Source: Taklimakanibacter deserti (lineage in GTDB: Bacteria > Pseudomonadota > Alphaproteobacteria > Rhizobiales > Aestuariivirgaceae). Taken from it: a stretch of DNA of 64,000 nt. The number at the start of each line of letters is the position of its first letter. Within the stretch, counting starts at the first letter, position 1. The position numbers and the translations under genes were made by a program. Of this stretch, positions 51,713 to 62,178 are shown piece by piece. Where the stretch lies: the NCBI GenBank assembly GCA_003574785.1, contig QORU01000023.1:1-64000 (forward strand), in the 5' to 3' direction. The notes under the pieces were generated by a model. It made no database searches and was not told the origin of the DNA. It was given only the letters and a program-made list of their open reading frames with translations.

Positions 51713-52510
51713 ATGGCTCTCTGGACCGTTACGGACATAGATAATGTGGGAGGGGCGGACGGGAGCAGAACCGTTCGGGTCCAGCTTTCCAATGATTCTT
51801 CAGTCGTGAGCAAGGAGATGGCGGTCTCGGAGGCCATGGATCTCCGCCGTCAGGTTGAGAAATCGCTGAAGAGAGATCCCCTCGCGACCAGCATTCAAGT
51901 GACGCTCGGTGGCGAGCTTTATGAGATCGACGGCGGCAGCGCGCAATCGTTCCTGGCAAGGCTGGCGCCGGACCGGCCTCGAATGTCCAACATGAGCATT
52001 CCTCCGATCCTTGCCATCGGCGTCATCGTCGCCTTGCTTGCCGGCTGGGGTGCCATATATCTGAAGTTCAGCAGTTCCCTCGACGCTGCCAATGTCGAGA
52101 TGGTGAAGCTCGCGTCGCAGATCGTCCAACGCCCCAGAACCAATCCCGGTTTGCTGACCTGGGCGGTAGACAGGCTTGCGAAGGATGCGGAAATCGAGAT
52201 TTCTCCAGAGCGACGCCAGGAGATGATCCAGGTTCTCACGACCTATCCCGACACCTCTTTCGAAACCATCGCCGAGATCTACGGCTCGGGGCTTCCGGAG
52301 CTCAATGGGCTTGTCGGGCGACTGGAGACTTATGATTTTTGGCATGGGAAAAAGAGCGCAGGCGGCGGTTCGGTTAATGAGACGCAGAAGTCGGACACTC
52401 AACAACCTTCGGCCTCCCGTAAGGAAATCATTGATCGGCTCCCTGAAGAGCAGAGTGAAGAATCATCCGGTCAATCACAGACCGTGTACCCCAAGACGCC
52501 TGGCAGGTGA
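51713..52510 (+). CDS. Single-pass membrane protein of unknown function
   Basis: 265 aa, family not recognised. The N-terminal part (about 1-90) is a small predicted alpha/beta region with repeated beta-like segments (TVRVQLSNDS, SIQVTLGGELYEID). One transmembrane helix follows (about 95-118, IPPILAIGVIVALLAGWGAI), then a helical segment (about 125-205) and a Ser/Gln/Glu-rich, probably disordered C-tail. AAAGGCGG lies upstream of the ATG. It lies between the adenylate cyclase and a tRNA gene with no tight coupling to either. Confidence 0.6.
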   Translation: MALWTVTDIDNVGGADGSRTVRVQLSNDSSVVSKEMAVSEAMDLRRQVEKSLKRDPLATSIQVTLGGELYEIDGGSAQSFLARLAPDRPRMSNMSIPPILAIGVIVALLAGWGAIYLKFSSSLDAANVEMVKLASQIVQRPRTNPGLLTWAVDRLAKDAEIEISPERRQEMIQVLTTYPDTSFETIAEIYGSGLPELNGLVGRLETYDFWHGKKSAGGGSVNETQKSDTQQPSASRKEIIDRLPEEQSEESSGQSQTVYPKTPGR

Positions 52511-52550
52511 TCACCAAGCAGACCGATGAGGTCCCTTGTCCCGGGTGGGC

Positions 52551-52579
52551 TTGCACAACTGATTTCACGCGTCTATCTA
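52551..52579 (+). promoter_or_regulatory. Promoter of the tRNA-Gln gene
   Basis: TTGCAC (52551-52556) and TATCTA (52574-52579) are 17 bp apart. Transcription would begin near 52586, about 19 bases before the mature tRNA. Confidence 0.6.
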
Positions 52580-52604
52580 GACGCTGGCCCTGCGCCCAGG
52601 CGCT

Positions 52605-52678
52605 TGGGGAATCGTCTAACGGTAGGACAGCGGACTCTGACTCCGCCAGTCTAGGTTCGAATCCTAGTTCCCCAGCCA
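52605..52678 (+). tRNA. tRNA-Gln (anticodon CTG)
   Basis: A full cloverleaf of 74 nt. The acceptor arms are TGGGGAA (52605-52611) and TTCCCCA (52668-52674), with discriminator G and an encoded CCA at 52676-52678. The anticodon stem GCGGA/TCCGC holds the loop CTCTGAC, so the anticodon is CTG and reads CAG. The T-loop TTCGAAT sits in the arm CTAGG/CCTAG. It is convergent with the HerA-like gene. Confidence 0.95.
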
Positions 52679-52723
52679 ATCACTTTTCAGCAAATTAAAA
52701 CAAACGGTTAGGCAAAGCCGAAC

Positions 52724-54703
52724 CTACGCCCGGAACTGCTTGAGGATGCTGGCGAGGCTCGGCTGTGCGCCGGAGGTTCCGGCCTCCGCCGGCTGCGGGG
52801 GAACCCCTGTGGGCACCTCGCCTTGCGGCAGAGGCGGCAGCGTGCGCCGGATGCGCGAGCCCAGGCCCTGGACATCGGGCGCCATGGGTGCGGGCGTGAC
52901 GGGCATGCGCGGCGCTGCCGGCATGGGTTGGCGCTGCTGCTGCGCGGCTGGTCGGGCTGCGGCCGTGGGCTCGGGCGCATAGGCCGGCACCGGCTGCGGC
53001 TCGGCCTCGACATTGAAGGAGCCGAAGGATTGCTGGCGCCAGCGGGCGACCACGTCCTGGAGGAAGCTCTCATTCGGCAACTCGCGCGCCCAGCCCTCGG
53101 TGAAGGAGGCGGTGTTGCTCTTGGGCCAGGCATGCGAGGGCAGCATGTCGAACTTGACCCGCGTCGGCAGCGCCACACCTTCCCCGAAAGTGATGGCATC
53201 GCCAGTGCCCATGGTCGACATGAAGTCGAGGAGGCTGCGCGCCGCATCCGAGATGCCGGCCTTCAGGATCTCCTGGTCGCGCTCATTGGAGAGGCGGAAG
53301 GAGAAGATCGTGCTGCATTGGGAGAGGATGGTCGGATCGAGTTCGGCCGGGCGCTGGGTGACGAGGCAAAGCGACACGCCATATTTGCGACCTTCCTTGG
53401 CGATGCGCGAGATCGCCCGCTTGGTCGGCTCGAAGCCGAGCGTCCGGTCGATCGGCACGTAGCGATGCGCCTCCTCGCATACGAGGGTGATCGGGATCTG
53501 GCCGCCGCTCCACAGGCCGAAATCGAAGGCGAGGCGCGCCAGCACCGAGACGACGACATTGATGATCTCGGACGGCAGGCCGCCGAGCTCGAGGATGGAG
53601 ATGGGCTTGCCCTGAACCGGGATGCGGAAGATGCGCGACAGGGTCTGCGCCATCGTATCCTGGACGGTGAGGCTGCCGAACATGAACGCATAGCGCGGAT
53701 CGCGCGAGATCGTCTCGACGCGCGCCTTCAGCCGTTTATAGGGCGCAAGCTCGCCTTTGAGGTCGAGCCGGCCGATCTGCTCTTCAAGCAGTGCGACGAG
53801 ATCGGAGGCGCGATAGGGCACCGGCGTGTCGATGCCGACATTGGTCGATTCCGCCTGATCGCGCGTGCGCAGCACATGCGCCTTGTCCTTGCGCTGGTTG
53901 TACATGTAGCGCTGCTTGGCGAGCGGGATGAGCTCGCGCAGGATCTCGACGTCGGCCTCGCGATGCGCCTGGGTACCGATCAGGATCTCGACGATCTCCT
54001 CGAAATTGAGCAGCCAGAAGGGCAGCGTCATGTTTTCGGGCGTGATGACTTCCGACCATTCGTTGAACGACTGCTCATATTCGCGATGGACGTCGAGGAG
54101 AACGATATGGGCCTGGGGGTTCTTCTCCAGGATGCGCCTCAAGATCAGCGCCACCGAGCAGGATTTGCCGGTGCCGGTGGTGCCGAGCACGGCGAAATGC
54201 TTGCCGAGTAGTTCATCGATCTTCACCATCGCGGGGATCGAGGCATCCTGCTGGATATGGCCGATGCGGATGGCGGTGTCGGCGTCGCAGGCATAGGCCT
54301 TGGACAGCTCCTCCTTGCTCGCCCGGAACACGACATTGCCGAGGGAAGGATAGGTCGAGATGCCGCGCCGGAAGGATTTGGGCCGGCCCTCTCCGTCCTT
54401 CGGCAGCTCGCCGATGAATTCGACCTCGATGATCCGAAGCTCCTGGTCGCTCTGGGAATGCGACGGCATGGGCGAGCTCAAGGCCGAGACGAGGGCGAGT
54501 GTCACCGCATTCGGCGTGTCGACCTTGAGGAGGGTGCCGATCTCCGGGCAGTTGCTGGAGGAATACTGGTCCTGGCCGTCCGCCGTATCCAGCAGGATGA
54601 TGGCATGGCCGCCGGTCACCGCGACGATGCGCCCGATCCGCTCCACGCTTTCGATGGTGGAGGTCTTGGTTCTGACAGCCCCTGAAATATGCGCCGTTTG
54701 CAT
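52724..54703 (-). CDS. HerA-type DNA-translocating ATPase (DUF87 helicase)
   Basis: 659 aa from the ATG at 54703 (AAGGA just upstream; an in-frame TTG at 54724 is an alternative). An N-terminal HAS-barrel region (GRIVAVTGGHAIILLDTADG) precedes a FtsK/HerA ATPase: Walker A GTTGTGKSCSVAL (about 175), Walker B IVLLDVHREYEQS (about 198), and the downstream TLVCEEAHRYVP motif (about 404) with an arginine-bearing region GVSLCLVTQRPAELDPT. A Pro/Ala/Gln-rich tail of about 100 residues closes it. HerA pumps DNA as a hexamer, in archaea with NurA; no NurA gene is adjacent. It may form a unit with the histidine kinase gene immediately upstream (18 bp). Confidence 0.88.
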   Translation of the reverse strand: MQTAHISGAVRTKTSTIESVERIGRIVAVTGGHAIILLDTADGQDQYSSSNCPEIGTLLKVDTPNAVTLALVSALSSPMPSHSQSDQELRIIEVEFIGELPKDGEGRPKSFRRGISTYPSLGNVVFRASKEELSKAYACDADTAIRIGHIQQDASIPAMVKIDELLGKHFAVLGTTGTGKSCSVALILRRILEKNPQAHIVLLDVHREYEQSFNEWSEVITPENMTLPFWLLNFEEIVEILIGTQAHREADVEILRELIPLAKQRYMYNQRKDKAHVLRTRDQAESTNVGIDTPVPYRASDLVALLEEQIGRLDLKGELAPYKRLKARVETISRDPRYAFMFGSLTVQDTMAQTLSRIFRIPVQGKPISILELGGLPSEIINVVVSVLARLAFDFGLWSGGQIPITLVCEEAHRYVPIDRTLGFEPTKRAISRIAKEGRKYGVSLCLVTQRPAELDPTILSQCSTIFSFRLSNERDQEILKAGISDAARSLLDFMSTMGTGDAITFGEGVALPTRVKFDMLPSHAWPKSNTASFTEGWARELPNESFLQDVVARWRQQSFGSFNVEAEPQPVPAYAPEPTAAARPAAQQQRQPMPAAPRMPVTPAPMAPDVQGLGSRIRRTLPPLPQGEVPTGVPPQPAEAGTSGAQPSLASILKQFRA

Positions 54704-54720
54704 AGTGTCCTTCTCGCCGG

Positions 54721-55578
54721 TCAATGACGTTTCCGGACGTTTGGATGCTGGTTGGGGTCATGGACAGGAAGGAAGACGGTCACGCGTGTTCCCTTGCCCT
54801 TTTCTGAATCGATGGTGAGGCTGCCGCCATGGAGCTTGGCGAGCGCCGCCGAGATCGGCAGGCCGAGGCCGGTGCCCTCATGCTTCTTGTTGAAGCCGGC
54901 ATCCACCTGTCCGAACGGGCGCATGGCGGTCTCGATGTCGGAGACCGTCATGCCGCCGCCATTGTCGCTGATGCTGAGGCGCACGAAGCCTTCGCTGGCG
55001 GGAGCGGCGTGGAAGCCGACCCGGCCTTTGGGCGGGGTGAATTTGACCGCATTGCCGAGGAGGTTGATGAGGATCTGCTTGATCCGCAACGGATCGGCAT
55101 AGAGCTTCGGCATGGCGGGGTCGATCTCGCTCGCCACCATGATGTCCTTTTCCTTGGCCTTGGCCTCGATGATGAGGAGGCAGGATTCGACGACGGGCGA
55201 GATATCCATGGCCTCGCGTTCGATCACCATGGAGCCGGCCTGGATCTTGGTGACGTCGAGGATGCCGTTGATGAGGGCGAGAAGGTGGTCGGCCGCCTGC
55301 TTGATATAGCCCGAATACTGGTTGACCCGGGCCGGTTCCGAGATGTTCAGCGTGCCGAGCATGTCGGAGAAGCCGATGATGGCGTTGAGCGGGGTCCTGA
55401 GCTCGTGGCTCATATTGGCGATGAATTCCGACTTGGCCTTGGAGGCGAGTTCCGCCTCGACCTTGGCGGCGTTGAGGGCTTGGGTCTGCTTCTGGCGGGT
55501 GACGGCCTGGCCGAAATGGTCGGAATACTCTGCAATAAGCGAGTCATCCTTGAACCACCGGGGGCCAAAAGTACGCAT
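54721..55578 (-). CDS. Soluble sensor histidine kinase
   Basis: 285 aa from the ATG at 55578. After a short N-terminal part with a coiled-coil ([20 protein letters not shown]) comes the HisKA H-box [15 protein letters not shown] (phospho-acceptor H58) and a HATPase_c domain with N-box [10 protein letters not shown]1 DNGGGM and G2 [12 protein letters not shown]. No membrane helix and no complete PAS or GAF domain are seen, so it is a cytoplasmic kinase or needs a partner for sensing. No response regulator is encoded nearby. The core resembles the PAS-kinase ends of alphaproteobacterial PleC/DivJ-like proteins. Confidence 0.88.
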   Translation of the reverse strand: MRTFGPRWFKDDSLIAEYSDHFGQAVTRQKQTQALNAAKVEAELASKAKSEFIANMSHELRTPLNAIIGFSDMLGTLNISEPARVNQYSGYIKQAADHLLALINGILDVTKIQAGSMVIEREAMDISPVVESCLLIIEAKAKEKDIMVASEIDPAMPKLYADPLRIKQILINLLGNAVKFTPPKGRVGFHAAPASEGFVRLSISDNGGGMTVSDIETAMRPFGQVDAGFNKKHEGTGLGLPISAALAKLHGGSLTIDSEKGKGTRVTVFLPVHDPNQHPNVRKRH

Positions 55579-55789
55579 GAACTGATTGCCTCTAAAGCTC
55601 GGAAAATAGGGGGCAAACGGATAATTTGGCGTTAACAAACAGTTGCGTTTTGTCGCTTTGTGGGCCGATCTTTGACTGGCCTGCCCAAGCTGTTAATGTC
55701 GCCCTCAACATAATGATTGCCGGCGACGGCGGTTGGGGGCGGAGATCGGCCTCCGGGAACCGCCTCGGCGCCGCGAAAGGTTTGCGAAA

Positions 55790-56878
55790 GTGGACGCCAG
55801 AAGCGGCGTGGGCGAGGCCCGCGCCCGGCGGCACGGGAACCCCAACGGGAGCGAGCGCCCCCGCAAGGGCGACCACGGTGCCCCGCCCAGACAAAGGCCC
55901 GAGACCGGGGACGCCTTTTATGGCGCGCTCGATCTGGGCACGAATAATTGCCGGCTCCTGATCGCGGCACCCAGCCCCTCGGGCTTCACGGTGGTCGACG
56001 CCTTTTCGCGCATCGTGCGCCTGGGCGAGGGGCTCACCGCCGCCGGGCATCTGAGCGAGGCGGCGATGAAGCGCACCATCGATGCCTTGCGCATCTGTGC
56101 CAACAAGCTCACCTGGCACCGGGTCGGGCGCCACCGCCTGGTCGCAACCGAGGCCTGCCGCATGGCGGCGAATGGCGATGAATTCATCGCCAGGGTCAAA
56201 GAGGAAGTGGGGCTCGAGCTCGAGATCATCGGCCGCGAGATGGAGGCGAAGCTCGCCGCCGTCGGCGCCGAGCCCTTGATCGAAGCGGGGGCTTCGAGCG
56301 CCCTCGTCTTCGACATCGGCGGCGGCTCGACCGAGCTCATGTGGCTCGAGCAGCGCCAGGACCGGCATGAGATCGTGACCTGGATCTCGCTCGCCGCTGG
56401 CGTCGTCACGGTGTCGGAGCGCTTCGGCGGGGTCGATGTCGACAAGGCCAAGTATCAGGCGATGCGCGACCACCTCAAGCCGCTCATCGTCGACTTCGCC
56501 CAGCGGGTGAGGAGCGGCACGGGTGGTGCGGCCATGCCGGCGCATCTCCTCGGCACGTCGGGAACGGTGACGACGATCGCCGGCGTGCAGCTCGGGCTGC
56601 GCCGCTACGACCGGGCCCGCGTCGATGGCTGCTGGCTGACCCAGGAGGCGATCGCCCAAGTGTGCGCGGAGCTCCTCGGGCTGAGCTATGGCGAGCGCAT
56701 GGACAATGCCTGCATCGGGCGCGACCGCGCCGATCTGGTGCTTGCCGGCTGCGCCATCCTCGAGGAGATCTGCGCCGCTTTCCCGGCGCCGCGCATCCGT
56801 GTCGCCGACCGGGGCCTGCGCGAAGGCATCCTGACCCTGATGATGAAGACCGACGGCACCTTCGGCAGGGCGCTATGA
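55790..56878 (+). CDS. ppx: Ppx/GppA-family exopolyphosphatase
   Basis: About 362 aa from GTG at 55790, where AAAGG lies nine bases upstream; an in-frame TTG at 55733 would add 19 residues. After a basic, Gly/Arg-rich tail of about 40 residues comes the ASKHA fold: phosphate-1 loop [16 protein letters not shown], catalytic-Glu region, phosphate-2 loop [14 protein letters not shown] and [14 protein letters not shown]. It hydrolyses polyphosphate and possibly pppGpp in the cytoplasm. The protein is short for Ppx because it lacks the C-terminal HD-like domain. It is coupled to rlmE by an ATGA overlap, a common alphaproteobacterial arrangement. Confidence 0.9.
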   Translation: MDARSGVGEARARRHGNPNGSERPRKGDHGAPPRQRPETGDAFYGALDLGTNNCRLLIAAPSPSGFTVVDAFSRIVRLGEGLTAAGHLSEAAMKRTIDALRICANKLTWHRVGRHRLVATEACRMAANGDEFIARVKEEVGLELEIIGREMEAKLAAVGAEPLIEAGASSALVFDIGGGSTELMWLEQRQDRHEIVTWISLAAGVVTVSERFGGVDVDKAKYQAMRDHLKPLIVDFAQRVRSGTGGAAMPAHLLGTSGTVTTIAGVQLGLRRYDRARVDGCWLTQEAIAQVCAELLGLSYGERMDNACIGRDRADLVLAGCAILEEICAAFPAPRIRVADRGLREGILTLMMKTDGTFGRAL

Positions 56879-57570
56879 CCCGCCCAGGCGGCTCCTCGAT
56901 CAAGAATGCAAGGCGGCTCAAGGTCCGGGTGAAGACCGGCAAGGGCCGCACCGTCTCGCAGAAGGCCTGGCTCGAGCGCCAGCTCAACGATCCCTATGTG
57001 GCGGAAGCGAAACGTCGGGGCTATCGTTCGCGCGCCGCCTTCAAGCTCACCGAGATCGACGACAAGTACCGGTTCCTCAAACCCGGCGGCCGCATCGTCG
57101 ATCTCGGCGCAGCACCCGGCGGCTGGTCGCAAGTGGCGGTCGAGCGGGTGAAGGTGAAGGAGGGCAAGGGCCGCGTCATCGCCATCGACATGCATGGCAT
57201 GGACGGCATTGCCGGCGTCACCATCTTCCACAAGGATTTCCTCGACGACGATGCGCCGGCTCTCCTGATCGAGGCGCTGGGCGGCGAGAAGGCGGATGTG
57301 GTGATGTCCGATATGGCGGCGCATGCGACGGGCCATCGCCAGACCGATCACCTGAAGATCATGGCGCTGGCGGAAGCGGCGTTCGATTTCGCCAAGGACG
57401 TGCTGAAGCCGGGCGGCGCTTTCCTGGCCAAGGTGCTGCGCGGCGGCACCGAGGGCGAGATGCTGAAGGTGATGAAGCAGCATTTCGAGACGGTCAGGCA
57501 CGTGAAGCCGAAAGCGAGCCGCGAGGATTCGGCCGAGCTCTTCGTCCTGGCGCTGGGCTTCAGGGGGTAG
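56875..57570 (+). CDS. rlmE: 23S rRNA 2'-O-methyltransferase (U2552), RrmJ/FtsJ
   Basis: 231 aa. The SAM-binding motif is [14 protein letters not shown], and the catalytic K-D-K-E tetrad is visible as K57 (YRSRAAFKL), D146 (VVMSDMA), K186 (FLAKVLRGG) and E221 (SREDSAELF). An Arg/Lys-rich N-terminal extension of about 25 residues is usual in alphaproteobacteria. It methylates the ribosomal A-loop late in 50S assembly. The start overlaps the ppx stop by four bases; a palindromic repeat begins 8 bp after its own stop. Confidence 0.95.
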   Translation: MTRPGGSSIKNARRLKVRVKTGKGRTVSQKAWLERQLNDPYVAEAKRRGYRSRAAFKLTEIDDKYRFLKPGGRIVDLGAAPGGWSQVAVERVKVKEGKGRVIAIDMHGMDGIAGVTIFHKDFLDDDAPALLIEALGGEKADVVMSDMAAHATGHRQTDHLKIMALAEAAFDFAKDVLKPGGAFLAKVLRGGTEGEMLKVMKQHFETVRHVKPKASREDSAELFVLALGFRG

Positions 57571-57577
57571 GTAGACA

Positions 57578-57856
57578 CCCTCGCCCCGCAAGCGACCTTG
57601 CTCCGCCGAAGCGAAGCCACCTTGCTCCACCGAAGCGAAATCTCGGCTTCGCGAAGGCGAGAGCGCGGCGGGGAGAGGGAAGGGGCCCGTCGCGAAGCGA
57701 CGGGAAGGGTGAGGGGCATCTTTGCAAAACGAGATCACGCATGCTCGCACTATTCGTGCTGTGTTGGGACTCATCTCGCCAAGAACGAAGAAGCCCCTCA
57801 CCCTCCCATTGCTGCGCAATGGGGCCCTCCCTCTCCCCGCTAAAGCGCGGCGAGGG
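57578..57856. repeat. 279-bp composite palindromic element
   Basis: Starts CCCTCGCCCCGC, ends GCGGCGAGGG, and shares the inner modules of the element at 14646-14798: a CCCGTCGC-gaa-GCGACGGG hairpin, CCCATTGC-tgc-GCAATGGG, and AGGGTGAGGGGC pairing with GCCCCTCACCCT. Two extra segments are inserted, one made of repeated CGAAGCGAA(G/A) units at 57613-57660 and one unrelated stretch in the centre. It fills most of the 368-bp gap between rlmE and the BA14K gene. Confidence 0.82.
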
Positions 57857-57891
57857 TGAGTTCAGCGTCGAATTCTGTTTCCTTAAAAAAT

Positions 57892-57920
57892 GAAAGCGGG
57901 GCCATCACGGCCCCGCTTTC
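57892..57920 (-). terminator. Intrinsic terminator of the BA14K gene
   Basis: GAAAGCGGGGCC-atcac-GGCCCCGCTTTC is a perfect 12-bp stem. Read on the minus strand it is followed by a run of six T, giving a classic rho-independent terminator 18 bp after the BA14K stop. Confidence 0.9.
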
Positions 57921-57938
57921 GCAAAACCGCGACTGCCG

Positions 57939-58427
57939 TCAGTAGCGGTACGGGCTTCTGCAGCGATGGCGATAGCCATCGTAACCGATGAAGGTGTTGG
58001 AGCGGGCGCTATAGGTGCGATAGTGATTGTAACACCAGCGCACATGGGCGCTGCCGCCGCCCGAGTAATAGGTCCGGTAATAGGGCCGGTAGTACGAGCC
58101 GTAATAGGGATAGGAACCGTAACCGTACCCGTAAGGGTACCCATAGCCGCCATAGGGGTAACCGTATCCGCCAAAGAACGGAAAGAAACCGATCCCCAGA
58201 TTCACTCCGGAGTGGCGGTAACGGTGGCCCCCGCGCCAGTAACGGTATTTTTTGCCTCCGCCCCAGTATTTGCGGTGTTTCACTTGTTGGATGTTTCCAT
58301 CCTGCTTCGCGGTCATGGCGGCGGGCGCGCCGCTTCCGGTCATTATACTCGTCGCCTGAGCACCGCCGAAGCTGAGCAGGCCGGCCACCAGCGCAGCCGC
58401 TGCCATAGCAAAGGGCTTGTATCTCAT
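57939..58427 (-). CDS. BA14K-family secreted protein, Tyr/Gly-rich
   Basis: 162 aa from the ATG at 58427 (AGGAG eight bases upstream; the ATG at 58433 is too close). The signal peptide MRYKPFAMAAAALVAGLLSF ends near GGAQA. A central segment is a run of Gly-Tyr-Pro-Tyr repeats (about 75-120), and the C-terminus WCYNHYRTYSARSNTFIGYD followed by RHRC is the BA14K signature. In Brucella the founding member is an immunoreactive lectin-like protein; BA14K proteins are mostly a Hyphomicrobiales trait. It is likely periplasmic or surface located. Confidence 0.88.
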   Translation of the reverse strand: MRYKPFAMAAAALVAGLLSFGGAQATSIMTGSGAPAAMTAKQDGNIQQVKHRKYWGGGKKYRYWRGGHRYRHSGVNLGIGFFPFFGGYGYPYGGYGYPYGYGYGSYPYYGSYYRPYYRTYYSGGGSAHVRWCYNHYRTYSARSNTFIGYDGYRHRCRSPYRY

Positions 58428-60226
<1,799 letters not shown>

Positions 60227-60243
60227 TGGAAACATCCATCAAC

Positions 60244-60344
60244 CGTCACCCCGGCGAAAGCCGGGGTCCATTAAATTCGTGGCATCGGGCAGTGCTGCCC
60301 GGATTGCACCTATTCAGGGGATCCCGGCTTTCGCCGGGATGACG
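60244..60344. repeat. Inverted pair of CCCGGCGAAAGCCGGG repeat units
   Basis: A unit reading CGTCACCCCGGCGAAAGCCG then GGGTCCA at 60244-60270 is mirrored by GGATCCCGGCTTTCGCCGGG then ATGACG ending at 60344. Each arm is itself a hairpin (CCGGC-gaaa-GCCGG). Such units recur widely in alphaproteobacterial intergenic DNA. It separates guaB from the rsmB-like gene and may also end the guaB transcript. Confidence 0.85.
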
Positions 60345-60373
60345 AATTATGGGATTCGACGGCTGCGCCAATC

Positions 60374-61675
60374 ATGCGTGAGGGCGGTCGCATAGCAGCG
60401 GCGATCGAGGTGCTGGACGAGATACTCGGCCGCCATCGCCCGGCATCGGAAGCGCTCAAGGATTGGGGCAAGGCGCATCGCTTCGCCGGTGCCGGCGACC
60501 GGCATGCGATCGGGACGCTGGTCTATGACGTGCTCAGGCGGAAGAAGTCGCTGACACAGTCCATGGGCGAGGGCGGATCCCGCAGCCTGGTGCTCGGCGC
60601 CTTGCGCGAAATCTGGAAGCGGTCGCCGGACGACATCGCCCGCGCCGTCGAGGACGAGCATGGGCCGGGCGCGTTGACGGCGGAAGAGCGCAGCAGGCTC
60701 GCAAGCGAGGCGCGTGCCGATGCGCCGGCCCATGTCGCGGGCGACTATCCCGAATGGCTGGTGGATTCCTTCGCGCGGGCCTTTGGAGCAGAAGCGGCGG
60801 AAGAGGGGCGGGCCCTGGCGATGCGCGCGCCCGTCGACCTCCGCGCCAACATCCTCAAAAGCGACCGCCCGCGCGTCCTGAAGGCGCTGGAGAAGTTCAA
60901 CGCCGTGGCGGGGCCGCTGTCGCCCTGGTGCGTGCGCATTGGGGCGCCGGGCCCCGACAAGCGCAATCCCCATGTCGAGGCCGAGCCCGCCCATGGCAAG
61001 GGCTGGTTCGAGGTACAGGATGCGGCCTCGCAAGTGGCGGCGCTAATGTCGGGCGCCAAGGCCGGCGAGCAGGTGGCCGACATCTGCGCCGGCGCCGGCG
61101 GCAAGACGCTGGCGCTCGCGGCGCTCATGGGCAACAAGGGCCAGATCCATGCCTATGATTCCGACAAGCATCGTCTGCGTCCGATCTTCGAGCGCCTGCA
61201 AAGAGCGGGCGCCCGCAATGTTCAGGTGTTGGGTTCAGACGAGTCGGCAAGACTCGATCAGCTCACGGAAAAAATCGATTGCGTCGTCATCGATGCGCCC
61301 TGCTCGGGCTCGGGTGCCTGGCGGCGCAACCCGGATGCCAAATGGCGGCTGACCGAGAAGCAGCTGACGCAGCGCCTCGCCGACCAGAAGGCGGTGCTGG
61401 CGCAGGGAGCCCGGCTGGTGAAGCCGGGCGGCAGGCTCCTCTACATCACCTGCTCGGTACTGCCGGAAGAGAATGACGACCAGGTCCAGGCCTTCCTCGG
61501 CGATCATCCCGACTTCGCCCTCGTGCCCTATCGCGAGCAGTGGCGAGGCGCCATCGGCACCGAGCCGCCGGCCTCGGCCGGGAAGGGGGCCGACACGCTC
61601 CTCCTGACGCCCCGGGCGCATGCGACCGACGGCTTCTTCATCGCCCTGATGCGCAAGACCCGGCCGGGGGGCTGA
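60374..61675 (+). CDS. RsmB/NOP-family rRNA cytosine-C5 methyltransferase
   Basis: 433 aa. A NusB-like helical N-terminal region (about 1-140) is followed by a Rossmann methyltransferase domain: SAM motif VADICAGAGGKTLALAALMG, IHAYDSDKHRL, motif IV VVIDAPCSGSGAWRRNP (Cys310) and motif VI LLYITCSVLPEEN (nucleophile Cys360). Probably modifies 16S rRNA as a RsmB-like enzyme, though alphaproteobacteria often have two paralogues and the target cannot be fixed from sequence. It starts just after a repeat element, 148 bp downstream of guaB. Confidence 0.9.
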   Translation: MREGGRIAAAIEVLDEILGRHRPASEALKDWGKAHRFAGAGDRHAIGTLVYDVLRRKKSLTQSMGEGGSRSLVLGALREIWKRSPDDIARAVEDEHGPGALTAEERSRLASEARADAPAHVAGDYPEWLVDSFARAFGAEAAEEGRALAMRAPVDLRANILKSDRPRVLKALEKFNAVAGPLSPWCVRIGAPGPDKRNPHVEAEPAHGKGWFEVQDAASQVAALMSGAKAGEQVADICAGAGGKTLALAALMGNKGQIHAYDSDKHRLRPIFERLQRAGARNVQVLGSDESARLDQLTEKIDCVVIDAPCSGSGAWRRNPDAKWRLTEKQLTQRLADQKAVLAQGARLVKPGGRLLYITCSVLPEENDDQVQAFLGDHPDFALVPYREQWRGAIGTEPPASAGKGADTLLLTPRAHATDGFFIALMRKTRPGG

Positions 61676-61750
61676 CCAAACGGGTCGAGGATGAAATTCT
61701 CGAATCTTTATGCTACGTCAATTGTGGGGCGAGAATCGACGGGGATAGAG

Positions 61751-62071
61751 ATGAATATAAGATTGGCGCTGGTCGTGGCCATGTCGATGAGTGTCGGGGT
61801 GGCGGGCTGTGGTGAAGGGTCAAGGGCGAAATCCGGTTCCGTTGAGATGATGTCCCTTCCGGTTTCCGGACCGCTTTGCGGGTCTGATTACATCCAGAAG
61901 AAGGCTTCGCCGTTCACCTGGCGTTATTGCAAAGACCAGAACCCTCTCGACATATATGAGGTGGCGCGGGACACGTATTGGGTTGAGAACAATCGCCAAT
62001 ACTCTGCCAGCCACCGGATGGATTGTCAGACCGATCCCCTGCCTTCAGACGTAAGAAGTAAATATTGCTAG
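61751..62071 (+). CDS. Putative small lipoprotein
   Basis: 106 aa from the ATG at 61751 (GGGGAT just upstream; an in-frame ATG at 61691 would hide the signal). MNIRLALVVAMSMSVGVAGC is a lipoprotein signal peptide with lipobox VAGC and lipidated Cys20. The mature part has four further cysteines (PLCGSD, RYCKDQ, DCQTDP and the C-terminal Cys), which could form two disulfides in the periplasm. No family recognised. It lies between the rsmB-like gene and the CHASE2 cyclase gene. Confidence 0.7.
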   Translation: MNIRLALVVAMSMSVGVAGCGEGSRAKSGSVEMMSLPVSGPLCGSDYIQKKASPFTWRYCKDQNPLDIYEVARDTYWVENNRQYSASHRMDCQTDPLPSDVRSKYC

Positions 62072-62178
62072 CAGGAGTGCCGTCTCGCGTTCATCGAGTC
62101 CCTGTTGCTCGTCGCTCTGCGGGCTGGACGCTACCCGGTCTGGCGCGTGGGGAATGAAGCGGAGGGACATGTGGGTTC

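Noticed and set aside
57578..57856. CRISPR array
   Set aside because: The repeats are palindromic modules of unequal length without regular spacers, and no cas genes are nearby.
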